DNA of 63,984 bases from assembly GCF_016056275.1 (NCBI RefSeq), contig NZ_JAECZA010000276.1:1-63984 (forward strand), given 5' to 3'. The notes below the pieces were generated by a model that made no database searches, was not told where the DNA came from, and was given only the letters and a program-made list of their open reading frames with translations. The position numbers were made by a program, and so were the translations under genes. Positions within the stretch are counted from its first letter, which is position 1. Each line of letters starts with the position of its first letter. Origin of the DNA: Dendronalium phyllosphericum CENA369 (lineage in GTDB: Bacteria; Cyanobacteriota; Cyanobacteriia; Cyanobacteriales; Nostocaceae). Below are positions 23,563 through 32,266 of this stretch, piece by piece.

Positions 23563-25470
23563 ATGCCTAGAAAGTCTACCAGCAAAGCTTTTCCAGCATT
23601 TGAAACTGCTGAAGAAACAGCACAAACAGAGGAAGAACAAACAAAGCATCTGCTTGTTCACGAAGATTCTCCACATTACTTAAAAAAGGTGGAACTGATA
23701 GATGCCATCCGCCAAATATCTAACAAAGCAGCTCGTAGGGATGCGATCGCAGATGCAGCGAAAGCTCTGGGTAAAAGTACTCGAACTATTAAACGCATGA
23801 TAGAGAAAGTCGAACAGGTAGGGGTTGCGACTCTAGCTGTTGGGCGTAAGGATAAGGGACAATATCGGATTTCCAAGTATTGGCATGATTTTATTGTAAG
23901 CCTTCATGAATGGGGACACAGAGAGGGTTCTCGGATTAATCACAATCAGATTTTTGGATATTTAAAAGCTTTAGCGTCTAAAGGAGAAGAGCTAAAAGAT
24001 AAAAAATATAATGAGAAATTTAAAGGATATTCTCAAGTGCGAGAGGATTTAATAGCAGGAAAGCATCCTTCTCATGTCACTGTTTACAAGATAATAAATT
24101 GTTATCTTGAAGAAAAAAATAATAAAGTACGTCATCCTGGTTCGCCCGTAGAAAGGCAAATTATTCAAACGACTGAAGGTAATTTAGAAATCACACACAG
24201 CAACCAAATTTGGCAAATAGACCATACAAAATTAGATATTTTGTTGGTTGATGAGGAATTTAGAAAAGTTATTGGTCGTGCATACATCACCTTGGTCATG
24301 GATAGCTACTCTGGTTGTGTCACAGGTTTCCATCTTGGTTTTGAACCTGCTGGATCACATGAAGTTGGTTTGGCTCTGCGTCATGCAATTCTGCCAAAGT
24401 ACTATGGAACAGAGTATAAGCTTCAAAAAACATGGGATATTTATGGAGTTCCTGAATATGTAGTGACAGACCGTGCAAAAGAATTTAAATCAGGGCATTT
24501 CAAACAAATTTCACTACAGTTAGATTTTATAAAACGTTTGCGTGCTTTCCCTCAAGCAGGTGGTTTAATTGAGTCGATATTTGACAAAATTAATAAAGAA
24601 ATTTTGTCATTATATGGTGGATACACTGGTTCTAGTGTTGAAGAACGTCCTCCTGAAGCAGAAAAAACTGCCTGTTTGACATTAGATGATTTAGAAAAAA
24701 TATTAGTGAGTTATTTTGTAGACCACTATAATTATCATGATTATCCAAGAGTCAAAGATAAAAAACGTATTAAGCGATGGAAATCAGGTTTTTTGCTAGA
24801 AGAGCCTGAACTTATTGATGAACGTGAACTAGATATTTGTTTAATGAAAATTGCCATACGTAATGTAGAAAAATATGGTTCTGTGAATTTTCTAGGTTGG
24901 GTATATCAGGGAGACTGCTTGTTAAATTATCAAGGTAAGCAAGTTTCTTTAAGATATGACAAGCGTAATATTACAACAGTTCTTGCTTATACTCGACCTA
25001 TTAACGGCGATCCGGGCGAGTTTATTGGTGTTATACAAGCTAGAGATTGTGAACGAGAAAGGATGTCTTTGGCTGAATTAAATTACATCAAGAAGAAATT
25101 ACGTGATGAAGGTAAAGAAGTTGATAATTCTTCTATTTTGAATGAGCGGTTGGCTAGATTTGAGCATGTTGAACAAACTCGTAAAGAAAGACGCAAGGAA
25201 AACCGTAAAAAAGCCCAGCAAAAACATGAGATTAAAACTAACAAATCAAAAGTAGTCGAGTTGTTTCCTGAAAATGCAGTACCAGAGGAGATAACAATAT
25301 CACAAGAAAATTTAATATCTACTTTTGACGCAGATTCAGAAAACATTGTAAATTCAATAGATAAGCAAGTTCCACACAATAAACCCGATCCCAGTCCAAC
25401 AGCCAAAACTAGACGACGGCCTAGAGTAGGTGTAAAAGATTGGAACCAATTTATGAAGGATAATTGGTAA
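23563..25470 (+). CDS. tnsB: TnsB, DDE transposase of the type V-K CAST
   Basis: 635 aa. N-terminal helix-turn-helix domains (KKVELIDAIRQISNKAARRD, AKALGKSTRTIKRMIEKVEQ) bind the end repeats. The RNase H core shows the DDE residues: IWQIDHTKLDIL near residue 220, EYVVTDRAKEFK near 305, and GGLIESIFDKINKE near 340. A basic C-terminal tail (RRPRVGVKDWNQF) probably contacts TnsC. TnsB joins transposon 3' ends to target DNA. Without TnsA it leaves replicative intermediates. It overlaps no gene and is followed after 5 bp by tnsC. Intact, unlike the relic copy upstream. Confidence 0.92.
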   Translation: MPRKSTSKAFPAFETAEETAQTEEEQTKHLLVHEDSPHYLKKVELIDAIRQISNKAARRDAIADAAKALGKSTRTIKRMIEKVEQVGVATLAVGRKDKGQYRISKYWHDFIVSLHEWGHREGSRINHNQIFGYLKALASKGEELKDKKYNEKFKGYSQVREDLIAGKHPSHVTVYKIINCYLEEKNNKVRHPGSPVERQIIQTTEGNLEITHSNQIWQIDHTKLDILLVDEEFRKVIGRAYITLVMDSYSGCVTGFHLGFEPAGSHEVGLALRHAILPKYYGTEYKLQKTWDIYGVPEYVVTDRAKEFKSGHFKQISLQLDFIKRLRAFPQAGGLIESIFDKINKEILSLYGGYTGSSVEERPPEAEKTACLTLDDLEKILVSYFVDHYNYHDYPRVKDKKRIKRWKSGFLLEEPELIDERELDICLMKIAIRNVEKYGSVNFLGWVYQGDCLLNYQGKQVSLRYDKRNITTVLAYTRPINGDPGEFIGVIQARDCERERMSLAELNYIKKKLRDEGKEVDNSSILNERLARFEHVEQTRKERRKENRKKAQQKHEIKTNKSKVVELFPENAVPEEITISQENLISTFDADSENIVNSIDKQVPHNKPDPSPTAKTRRRPRVGVKDWNQFMKDNW

Positions 25471-25475
25471 TTGCC

Positions 25476-26396
25476 ATGTCGGAGACAAACTTAGTCAACG
25501 CCAATCTAGAATTTCAGAAGTCGTTTGATGCGAGTTTGCAACCTGCTGAGGAAGTACGGCGATCTCCAGAAGTCCAGGCTGAGGTTGAACGGATTGGTAA
25601 AGCCGATACTTATTTTTCCCTAGATCGCGATACGGAATTGTTTGACTGGCTTGATGACCAGCGTGATGCAAAACTCTGTGGTTATATTACATCTGCTACA
25701 GGTTCCGGCTTATTAAAAGCCTGTCAACTGTACAGGACACAATACGTAAAGCGAAGAGGAACGTTGTTGGAAATCCCAGCAACTGTAATTTATGCCGAAA
25801 TAGAGCAGCATGGAACACCAACAGATTTGTATTGCTCTATTTTAGAAGAAATTGGTCACCCACTAACAAATGTCGGAACACTACGGGATTTACGGTCAAG
25901 GGTATGGGGGACTCTCAAAGGATATAGTGTAAAAATACTAATAATTGGAAATGCAGATTATCTTACTTTGGAAGCATTTAACGAGCTAATTGATATTTTT
26001 ATGAAACTGCGGCTTCCCATAATCTTGGTTGGAACTTACTATCTAGGTGATAATATTCTTGAGAGAAAAAGTCTTAGATACGTGCGCGTTCATGACTCAT
26101 TTTTAGAGTCATACGAGTTTCCTAATTTAACTAAACAAGAAATAATTGAGGTTGTGGACGACTGGGAAGAAACATTTTTGCCAAAAAACCGTCGATTAAA
26201 TCTTACTCAAATTGATAGCGCAATTTCTTATTTGGAACATAAATCCAAAGGTCTGATTGAGCCTTTGTATGATTTACTTCGTAAAATTGCTATTTTAAAA
26301 CTAGATGAGCCATCCTTTGAACTGAATCAACATAATTTAACTAGGAAATTCGGTAGACGCAAGGAACCAAAAATTAAGTCTCATAGGAAAGGCTAG
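25476..26396 (+). CDS. tnsC: TnsC-like AAA+ protein with degenerate Walker A and B
   Basis: About 306 aa from the ATG at 25476, just after tnsB. In type V-K systems TnsC is the ATP-dependent filament that links the Cas12k-TniQ target complex to TnsB. The overall pattern is kept: a Walker-A-region helix ending KACQLYRTQ, ATVIYAEIEQHGTPTDLYCS, and the sensor region LPIILVGTYYL. However the P-loop reads SATGSGLLKA, so the expected GKT is GLL. The Walker B segment reads KILIIGNADYL where DE is expected, so both catalytic acids are replaced (GN). The codons are unambiguous and the frame is open, so this is not a frameshift. It may bind ATP poorly or not hydrolyse it. Confidence 0.85.
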   Translation: MSETNLVNANLEFQKSFDASLQPAEEVRRSPEVQAEVERIGKADTYFSLDRDTELFDWLDDQRDAKLCGYITSATGSGLLKACQLYRTQYVKRRGTLLEIPATVIYAEIEQHGTPTDLYCSILEEIGHPLTNVGTLRDLRSRVWGTLKGYSVKILIIGNADYLTLEAFNELIDIFMKLRLPIILVGTYYLGDNILERKSLRYVRVHDSFLESYEFPNLTKQEIIEVVDDWEETFLPKNRRLNLTQIDSAISYLEHKSKGLIEPLYDLLRKIAILKLDEPSFELNQHNLTRKFGRRKEPKIKSHRKG

Positions 26397-26442
26397 AATT
26401 TGTCCTTAGTCTAAATGAATAGATATTAATGGACTTAATCTG

Positions 26443-27756
26443 TTAATCCGTACTTTTGCTGCCAGCAAAACCCAAGGATTGCTCAATTGACTTTAATGCT
26501 GATTTAATATCTTCTCTGAGTGCATCTGCTTCAACTTTAATTACAGATGCACCCTTGTTGATTTCTGTCAAAGATTTTTTTATAGTTCTAATTCGTCCCA
26601 AAGCTGTGTGAATTTGCTCAAGTTGCTGTTCAATCACAGTTACATCCAGCCCTGATTGAGAAGTACGCAGTTTATTCAGTCGTTGTTGAATTACCAGAAA
26701 GCGGATGGCAATGATTAAAAATGGATGAACTGTGGCGATCCAATAACCTGACTCAGAAACTCCCTCTGCCCAATCCCCAATTTCCTGTGCTAATCCTTCA
26801 CGGGAATAACTTAAAAAAATAGCTGAATTTGCAGAACGCCGCACCATCGCTGATTGTAAATGTTGAGTGATTGCTTGGCGACCAAAAGGTTTTGAGGGTC
26901 GGCTTCTAGCTTCAATGACTATTGACAGTTCTATTGCTGCAAGAGATTTGCTGGTTAACTTGACCAGAATATCGCCAGTATCTCCATCCCGACCAAGATG
27001 CTCCACCTCTGCTCCACTCAGCTTTGACCAGTGTTGTAATTCAGTAACGACTAATTGTTCATAAGTTATGCCTTTTGCGGTTGTCTGCTCAAGTACTTGT
27101 TGCCTTACCTGTTGATCTCGAATTTCTCTAGTCAGCTTTTCCACTTGTTCTGCTAGTGGTTTGACCGAATCAGAAACCACATTTTTAACTGCCGCAGCCA
27201 GAGTACCATTTTCCTTAGTAGCATTTATTAATGCTGCTTTAAATACTCCCTGAATAGAATCAGAACGTTTAGCATCTAAGAGTTGACGTAATGAATTCAG
27301 AAAGCGGCCAACAACAGAAGTTTCTCTGGCGGGGTCTATTTCCTGTGTAAGCAGAGTACTAACGTTATTCAGTTTTTCAGTAAGGACAGCTGAAGTCAGA
27401 TTAATTTGAGTTTGCAGTGGAGCTAATAATTGACCATTATCTGTCCCGACTTGATTAATTAATTCCTGTCCAAAAGACTCAGCAATTATTTTAACTGCCT
27501 GCTGAAACTCCACCAATAAAGATTCCATCTGCTGCTTAATTAATTCATTACCGTGACGAGTTTGAGCAGTTTGCAAGCAAAGAAATCCTAGCTCAAAAGC
27601 ATCCAGGCAAATACCCTCGTATTCTGACTGGGGAAATTGTTGTAAATAGCTGATGCCATTTTTGAGAGGAATTGCCAAGCGATAAATTAGGACATGACTT
27701 TCGGTTAATTCAATATTCGAGCGCAGGTAATAGGAGTCATTAATGGAGCAGTTCAT
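26443..27756 (-). CDS. Coiled-coil protein with PD-(D/E)XK-nuclease-like core
   Basis: 437 aa, convergent with tnsC. Residues 60-215 and 340-425 look helical and coiled (VKPLAEQVEKLTREIRDQQV; KKSLTEINKGASVIKVEADA). Between them GITYEQLVVTELQHWSKLSG, GRDGDTGDILVKL and LSIVIEARSRPS resemble a restriction-endonuclease-like fold (E...GD/ILV...E-A-R), similar in layout to DUF2130 proteins. The usual Lys is Arg. A role in cargo defence or in transposition is possible; I cannot name the family with confidence. It sits inside the CAST between tnsC and tniQ. Confidence 0.5.
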   Translation of the reverse strand: MNCSINDSYYLRSNIELTESHVLIYRLAIPLKNGISYLQQFPQSEYEGICLDAFELGFLCLQTAQTRHGNELIKQQMESLLVEFQQAVKIIAESFGQELINQVGTDNGQLLAPLQTQINLTSAVLTEKLNNVSTLLTQEIDPARETSVVGRFLNSLRQLLDAKRSDSIQGVFKAALINATKENGTLAAAVKNVVSDSVKPLAEQVEKLTREIRDQQVRQQVLEQTTAKGITYEQLVVTELQHWSKLSGAEVEHLGRDGDTGDILVKLTSKSLAAIELSIVIEARSRPSKPFGRQAITQHLQSAMVRRSANSAIFLSYSREGLAQEIGDWAEGVSESGYWIATVHPFLIIAIRFLVIQQRLNKLRTSQSGLDVTVIEQQLEQIHTALGRIRTIKKSLTEINKGASVIKVEADALREDIKSALKSIEQSLGFAGSKSTD

Positions 27757-27860
27757 GAACAGTAAATAGGCTGGTGACGATAAATTGCACCCTACTACCT
27801 ATTTTTTATGTGGGTCAAGGTGATGGAGAAAAGTTTTGTCAATTTGCAAAAACTGAATAA

Positions 27861-28145
27861 TTAATTTCGTGGTTGACAATTATGCCACTCTTCTAAGAGG
27901 GGGTTAATTACTTCAGCATTGGCGAGAAGAAAGTCAGCCACAGCCATAATTCTTTGGTAAGGTAATCCAGCTTCTCGGCGGCTGGCTTGTCCGCCTAACC
28001 AGTGATAAGCCGTCGATTTAGAGATGGCACAAATTTTTGCTAATTCTTCGTAACCTAATCCCCAACGGTAACTAAAGTCTTGGGGAGACATGAACATTTG
28101 GTTGTGCAGTTCTAGCAACTGTTGATGTTGTTGAGCTTCAGACAT
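27861..28145 (-). CDS. Small helix-turn-helix DNA-binding protein
   Basis: 94 aa. The segment YEELAKICAISKSTAYHWLG near residues 29-48 is a clear helix-turn-helix (ELAKICAIS-KSTAYHWL). It shares an 8-bp overlap with the upstream 103-aa gene, so the two form one operon. Its promoter region (28450-28757) also serves tniQ on the other strand and carries repeats resembling those before cas12k. It is a candidate repressor of the element. V-K elements commonly encode small regulators of cas12k. Confidence 0.6.
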   Translation of the reverse strand: MSEAQQHQQLLELHNQMFMSPQDFSYRWGLGYEELAKICAISKSTAYHWLGGQASRREAGLPYQRIMAVADFLLANAEVINPLLEEWHNCQPRN

Positions 28146-28449
28146 GATTGCCTTGAAGCCTTTCCAAAGATAATTTATCTAAAATTTCGATATCTTCCTC
28201 GAAAGCGAAGTCGCAAGCACAAGTGTCACGAGAAGGACTGCGTTCATCTAAAAGAACCAAGTAATGTAAGCCAGTAGCAATACAACTAGCTTGTTGAGTG
28301 TATATAACTCCGATGATGCGACCGAAGTCGCCGTTGGGTACTTGAAACCAGCGCACCCATTCACCAAGATTAAATTTCTGGTGAGGGAAACTGCTGGGAA
28401 TTACTTCTGGTAAGGCTACTGGCGGTATCTGGGGGAGAATATCAGGCAT
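28138..28449 (-). CDS. Small hypothetical protein, operon partner of HTH protein
   Basis: 103 aa. Residues FNLGEWVRWFQVPNGDFGRI and VIYTQQASCIATGLHYLVLL suggest a small beta-barrel (SH3- or KOW-like) fold, with an acidic tail (FAFEEDIEILDKLSLERL). No diagnostic motif. It is translated together with the HTH gene and divergently from tniQ, so a regulatory or cargo role is plausible but unproven. Confidence 0.5.
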   Translation of the reverse strand: MPDILPQIPPVALPEVIPSSFPHQKFNLGEWVRWFQVPNGDFGRIIGVIYTQQASCIATGLHYLVLLDERSPSRDTCACDFAFEEDIEILDKLSLERLQGNHV

Positions 28450-28540
28450 AGAGGTTTCCTATGTCTCAAAAACTACCAAGCATTCTTCGAGTGATTGCAA
28501 ACATTAAATTAATTTTTTCCAATATTGTTATTTTAGCAAA

Positions 28541-28580
28541 TAAACATTGCTGCACATTATTAAACATTGTTAAACATTTT
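28541..28580. promoter_or_regulatory. AAACATTG(T/C)T repeat cluster (operator candidate)
   Basis: TAAACATTGCTGCACATTAT followed by TAAACATTGTTAAACATTTT gives three AAACATT boxes in 40 bases upstream of the HTH operon. The same core, AAACATTGTTGAACA, lies upstream of cas12k (35854-35868). A common regulator binding both is a reasonable inference. Confidence 0.5.
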
Positions 28581-28594
28581 AAAGCCTTTAAAGT

Positions 28595-28626
28595 CGGTAA
28601 ACCGAATTTGATTGTTCGGTTTACCG
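28595..28626. promoter_or_regulatory. 12-bp inverted repeat in the divergent tniQ/HTH promoter region
   Basis: CGGTAAACCGAA (28595-28606) and TTCGGTTTACCG (28615-28626) are perfect inverted copies with an 8-base spacer. There is no T-tract afterwards, so an operator is more likely than a terminator. Confidence 0.5.
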
Positions 28627-28757
28627 GATAATAATCTCAGCATCCAGCATTTTAACCACCTTGCTGCCAAGATATCCGACTGAACTGCGATAGGGCTTGT
28701 TCAACAGTTTTATTTTTCCTAATTTATTGCAGCCGTTTAAGACTTTAAATGTAAGTT

Positions 28758-29270
28758 ATGGAGCCAGAAGCTGTTCAACGTCCGCCTTGGTATATCGAAC
28801 CCAACGAAGGGGAGAGTATCAGCCACTATTTTGGTCGATTTAGGCGACATGAAGCTGTTTGCGTATCGTCGCCTGGAACTTTAAGTAAAGCCGCAGGAAT
28901 TGGTCCAGTATTAGCAAGGTGGGAGAAATTTCGGTTAAATCCGTTTCCCAGTGAAAAAGAATTAGAGGCAATTAGTAAATTAATTGGCTTGGATGCAGAC
29001 CGAATAGCTCAAATGCTTCCACCCAAGGGTGAAAAAATGAAACTGGAGCCAATACGCTTGTGTGGTGCGTGTTATGCAGAGCAACCATATCATCGATTAG
29101 AGTGGCAGTTTCAATCTACAGTCGGGTGTAGTAGTCATAAGCTACGCTTGCTTTCAGAATGTCCCTTTTGCAAAGAGCGTTTTGCTATCCCGGCCTTATG
29201 GGAACAGGGAGAATGTCAAAAATGTCACGCGCCTTTTAGGAGTATGAAAAAGAGACAGAAAGCTTACTAG
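28758..29270 (+). CDS. tniQ: TniQ, target-complex subunit of the type V-K CAST
   Basis: 170 aa, the short form used by Cas12k systems. ESISHYFGRFRRHEA near residue 19 is the family start motif. Zinc-finger cysteines follow in IRLCGACYAEQPYH, and a second set in LSECPFCKERFAIPA plus GECQKCHAPF. TniQ caps the TnsC filament at the Cas12k R-loop. In described V-K elements tniQ follows tnsC directly. Here three minus-strand genes and a divergent promoter intervene, so it is probably regulated separately. Confidence 0.9.
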   Translation: MEPEAVQRPPWYIEPNEGESISHYFGRFRRHEAVCVSSPGTLSKAAGIGPVLARWEKFRLNPFPSEKELEAISKLIGLDADRIAQMLPPKGEKMKLEPIRLCGACYAEQPYHRLEWQFQSTVGCSSHKLRLLSECPFCKERFAIPALWEQGECQKCHAPFRSMKKRQKAY

Positions 29271-29550
29271 GTTCAATCTGTGTAATCTAATTTTTATAAT
29301 CAAGAGCTTTAGTGATTGAAATACAAAAATTAAGTAGTGGGACTTAGACAAAAAGTAGGCTGAAAAAACCATCCAAGGGATACACCAAAAGACTTTGACA
29401 TCGTTTTACCCAGTTTCTTGATATATCTGGGTTTGAAGCATTTTTGAGCCTTCGGTATATTTCCCTTGCCCTGTATAGGTTTGAGCCTTGTTTCTGCCTC
29501 AAAAATCCTTAAGTCCTGGTAGTGGGTGACTGCACCAAAACTGATTTACT

Positions 29551-30648
29551 TTATGCAATTGACCTTGGATTTACTTTATTCATAAGAAATGAAATAAGTC
29601 GTTGATTACCATTTTTGCAATGTATGTACAGCATTCGGAATACAGCCACTTTTAAAAATGCCTGTTCCCCAAATCCGTCCAACTCAAAGTCACTTGCATA
29701 GTCTTCAATTACATTTACTAATTCTTGCTCAGAATTAGGAATATTTTTGCGTTGACACTTCTTGCCAAAAGCTGTAACCCAACTAATAAACTCTGCATCT
29801 AGATATCTGACATATCGCTCTCGGATGCAGAATACCTCATCCCATGTAGAAATTTCTTCAGAGTAGGAGTTAAAATTAATTTCCCATCTTGGTAGCGGTT
29901 CTCCTAATGTTCCGCTATTTCCAGCAAAAGGCTCGCTGTTATCCAGAGAAATCTTAACTATTTCGTGTTTATTATAAGGATCAAAGGATCTACGACGTGT
30001 TCCGTCAGTTCTATAAAGTATGTTTTTAGTATGTTTATAAAGAGAATTACACTTATAACCCATTGGGACAAGATTGAGTAGATTTGCAGCCGCAAAGGGA
30101 TATAAATCTTTTAATAAATAATGATCTAGTGCTTCATATCGACTCCCTATCCCTAGTGCATCAAATTTTTCGTATCCGCAAAAAGGACATACATGACTTG
30201 GTATAGACTCATAAATTATATGATATTGCTTGTGACGGATTTCTATATCTGTAATAATTTCAAACGCATATTTAAACAGAATTTGCACTGGCTCACGAAT
30301 AGCTAGTGGTAAGTCAGTAATAGCCTCACAGTCACACTGACAAGCCAAAAGAAGAGCTATATTGTTCTGCTCATTAAATGCTTTTAAAATTCGGTTTTGC
30401 TCCGCAGGAGTTAGCTTTAATAGTGCTGTCTGATAGTTGTTTAATTTATCCCCCAATTTTCCGGGTCTTTTGAGACGACTTTTTAGCTTTTCTAGATATG
30501 GCTCTGGAATTACTTTAGACCAGTCATTTATTTTATTTCCACTTGCTACATTAGTATGGATTACTTGCATAATTTTGCAAAAGCATTCATGAAGCCAATT
30601 ATCTGATGTTGCTTCAATGGGATATCCAAAAAGCATCCTATACCCCAT
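29551..30648 (-). CDS. HNH nuclease, PtuB-like effector of hsdMS-linked system
   Basis: 365 aa. The HNH fold is visible mid-protein: SHVCPFCGYEKFD near residue 150, ALDHYLLKDLYPFAAANLLN near 172 with the catalytic DH, and LVPMGYKCNSLYKHTKN near 192 with the Asn and Cys. This layout (CxxC, DH-x-LxK-xYP, NLVPxxxxCN) is that of the PtuB nuclease of Septu-type defence and related AAA-linked HNH proteins. It overlaps the ATPase gene by 11 bp and is last in a four-gene operon. It should cut nucleic acid when the ATPase partner allows. Confidence 0.75.
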   Translation of the reverse strand: MGYRMLFGYPIEATSDNWLHECFCKIMQVIHTNVASGNKINDWSKVIPEPYLEKLKSRLKRPGKLGDKLNNYQTALLKLTPAEQNRILKAFNEQNNIALLLACQCDCEAITDLPLAIREPVQILFKYAFEIITDIEIRHKQYHIIYESIPSHVCPFCGYEKFDALGIGSRYEALDHYLLKDLYPFAAANLLNLVPMGYKCNSLYKHTKNILYRTDGTRRRSFDPYNKHEIVKISLDNSEPFAGNSGTLGEPLPRWEINFNSYSEEISTWDEVFCIRERYVRYLDAEFISWVTAFGKKCQRKNIPNSEQELVNVIEDYASDFELDGFGEQAFLKVAVFRMLYIHCKNGNQRLISFLMNKVNPRSIA

Positions 30649-32266
30649 CCTTATTTTTTAGCTGCCTTAGTCGATCAGCAAGAAATGCTTTTTCGACAGA
30701 ATCACCTAGATTCTGCATTCCTACCCTAATATCTTCGGGATTTTCACTTTTCATCAATCCTTTAATCTCATCACGAGCAACGCCTGAAATAGGTGGACGG
30801 ACTTCAAAGCATTGCTCAATAATTGTGTCAAATGTACTGCCAAATGTTTCAATATTAGGATTTTGGACTTTTATCCTTCCTTCTTCGTCTTTGCTGAAAA
30901 TAAAAACTTTTTCTCTGTGCATATCGGAAGGTACAAAGGGTGAGTGTGTTGTCAACAAGCACTCTTGTTTAGTAGCCTTTGAAGATTCTCTACGATCACC
31001 ATGTTTAGTAGGTAAATCGAGTATTCGGGAAATGAAATTCACCCGCCATTGCGGATTAAAATGCGACTCAGGCTCATCAAGTAGGAAAAGTACGTTAGGA
31101 AATGACAACATACAAAATGTTCCAAGAATCTGCCCAAGCTGATGTTCGCCATCGGAAAGCGATACGTAGTCTACTTCTTTACCACTCCTTTGGGCAGTAA
31201 ACATTACCCTTTCAAACCGGAAAACTTTATCTTCATCTTGAGGCTCTGGAAGACGTGAAGCAAACCTTCCCGAAATACTGTCTCTCCGAAACTGGTCACG
31301 CACTTTCTTTGAAAGCACCAGGTCATTTAACATGGCAAACTTGTGGAAGGAGGAATAGAGATCGAGTGTGCTTTTCCAAAAAAAGCGAAACGCTTCCCTT
31401 GTCTGCTCATTGATTAAATAGTCAAAAGTGTAAGTTCTTGTCCTATCCTCATATGCGTAGCACGTAGCGCAGCATTTTAGCTGATCGAGATAATCTTCTA
31501 ACTCCTGGGTAAGCAGTACTTCTTTTAGTCTGCCCTTGGGTTTTTTCTTTTTAGGATTATTAGGTGCTGCACTATGTGCAAGTTGAACTATGCAACGAAA
31601 TGAATGCAAGTTTTCTAGTTTTGCATCCTCTAGCAAAAACTTCCACTGTGAATCATTACCCAATAGAAGATTAGCTACAAGAACTTCAAGATTCGTTCCA
31701 TAATCAATAAGCATCAGCCGAGTATCTGGAACTTGTTTTGGCTCGCCTAATGCACTTTCAGTCACATCCTTCGCATACCCACTGCGGTTCCTAAGGAATG
31801 GTACGCTGAGTGTTTCGTTGTCGCCTGAAGTGTAGCCTACGACTTTGTGAGGCAAAAGTGCATGAGTATCTGGACTATTTGGGTCACAATCTATCCATTC
31901 GTATGTATCTTCATCTCTCCGCTCAATTACAAGAACCGGACTTTTTCTTCCAGTTGTTTTCTTTGAAATGCGGACACGAACAGGTAGCGGTTCATCTTCT
32001 GGATGAATCACATACTCTAGCTCGAATTGTAAGCCAGCACTTGCGTCGAAACGTTCTTCATTAGGAATGCATTTATGGAACACAGACTGAAAAATTTCTG
32101 TTAGCACTTGCAAGAACTGAGATTTACCTGCGCCATTCGGCCCAATAAGACATAAAGGATCAAAACCGGAATAGTTACTAAATGGATTCCGTAACTGTAA
32201 ATTCAGTCCATCAAGTAGCCCCCCGCAAGTTTTAGCAGAAATAATGTGAACCCTTAAAATCTTCAT
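30638..32266 (-). CDS. SMC/ABC-like ATPase, PtuA-like (AAA_21)
   Basis: 542 aa. Walker A CLIGPNGAGKSQFLQVL is near residue 41, the ABC-type signature VSLSDGEHQLGQ near 375, and Walker B NVLFLLDEPESHFNPQ near 397. The switch His is in LLTTHSPFVPSD near 440. The insert between them is helical. This is an ATPase of the RecF/SMC type found with HNH nucleases in Septu and with other effectors in antiphage systems. It starts inside the hsdS stop (ATGA overlap), so it is translated with the specificity subunit. Confidence 0.8.
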   Translation of the reverse strand: MKILRVHIISAKTCGGLLDGLNLQLRNPFSNYSGFDPLCLIGPNGAGKSQFLQVLTEIFQSVFHKCIPNEERFDASAGLQFELEYVIHPEDEPLPVRVRISKKTTGRKSPVLVIERRDEDTYEWIDCDPNSPDTHALLPHKVVGYTSGDNETLSVPFLRNRSGYAKDVTESALGEPKQVPDTRLMLIDYGTNLEVLVANLLLGNDSQWKFLLEDAKLENLHSFRCIVQLAHSAAPNNPKKKKPKGRLKEVLLTQELEDYLDQLKCCATCYAYEDRTRTYTFDYLINEQTREAFRFFWKSTLDLYSSFHKFAMLNDLVLSKKVRDQFRRDSISGRFASRLPEPQDEDKVFRFERVMFTAQRSGKEVDYVSLSDGEHQLGQILGTFCMLSFPNVLFLLDEPESHFNPQWRVNFISRILDLPTKHGDRRESSKATKQECLLTTHSPFVPSDMHREKVFIFSKDEEGRIKVQNPNIETFGSTFDTIIEQCFEVRPPISGVARDEIKGLMKSENPEDIRVGMQNLGDSVEKAFLADRLRQLKNKDGV

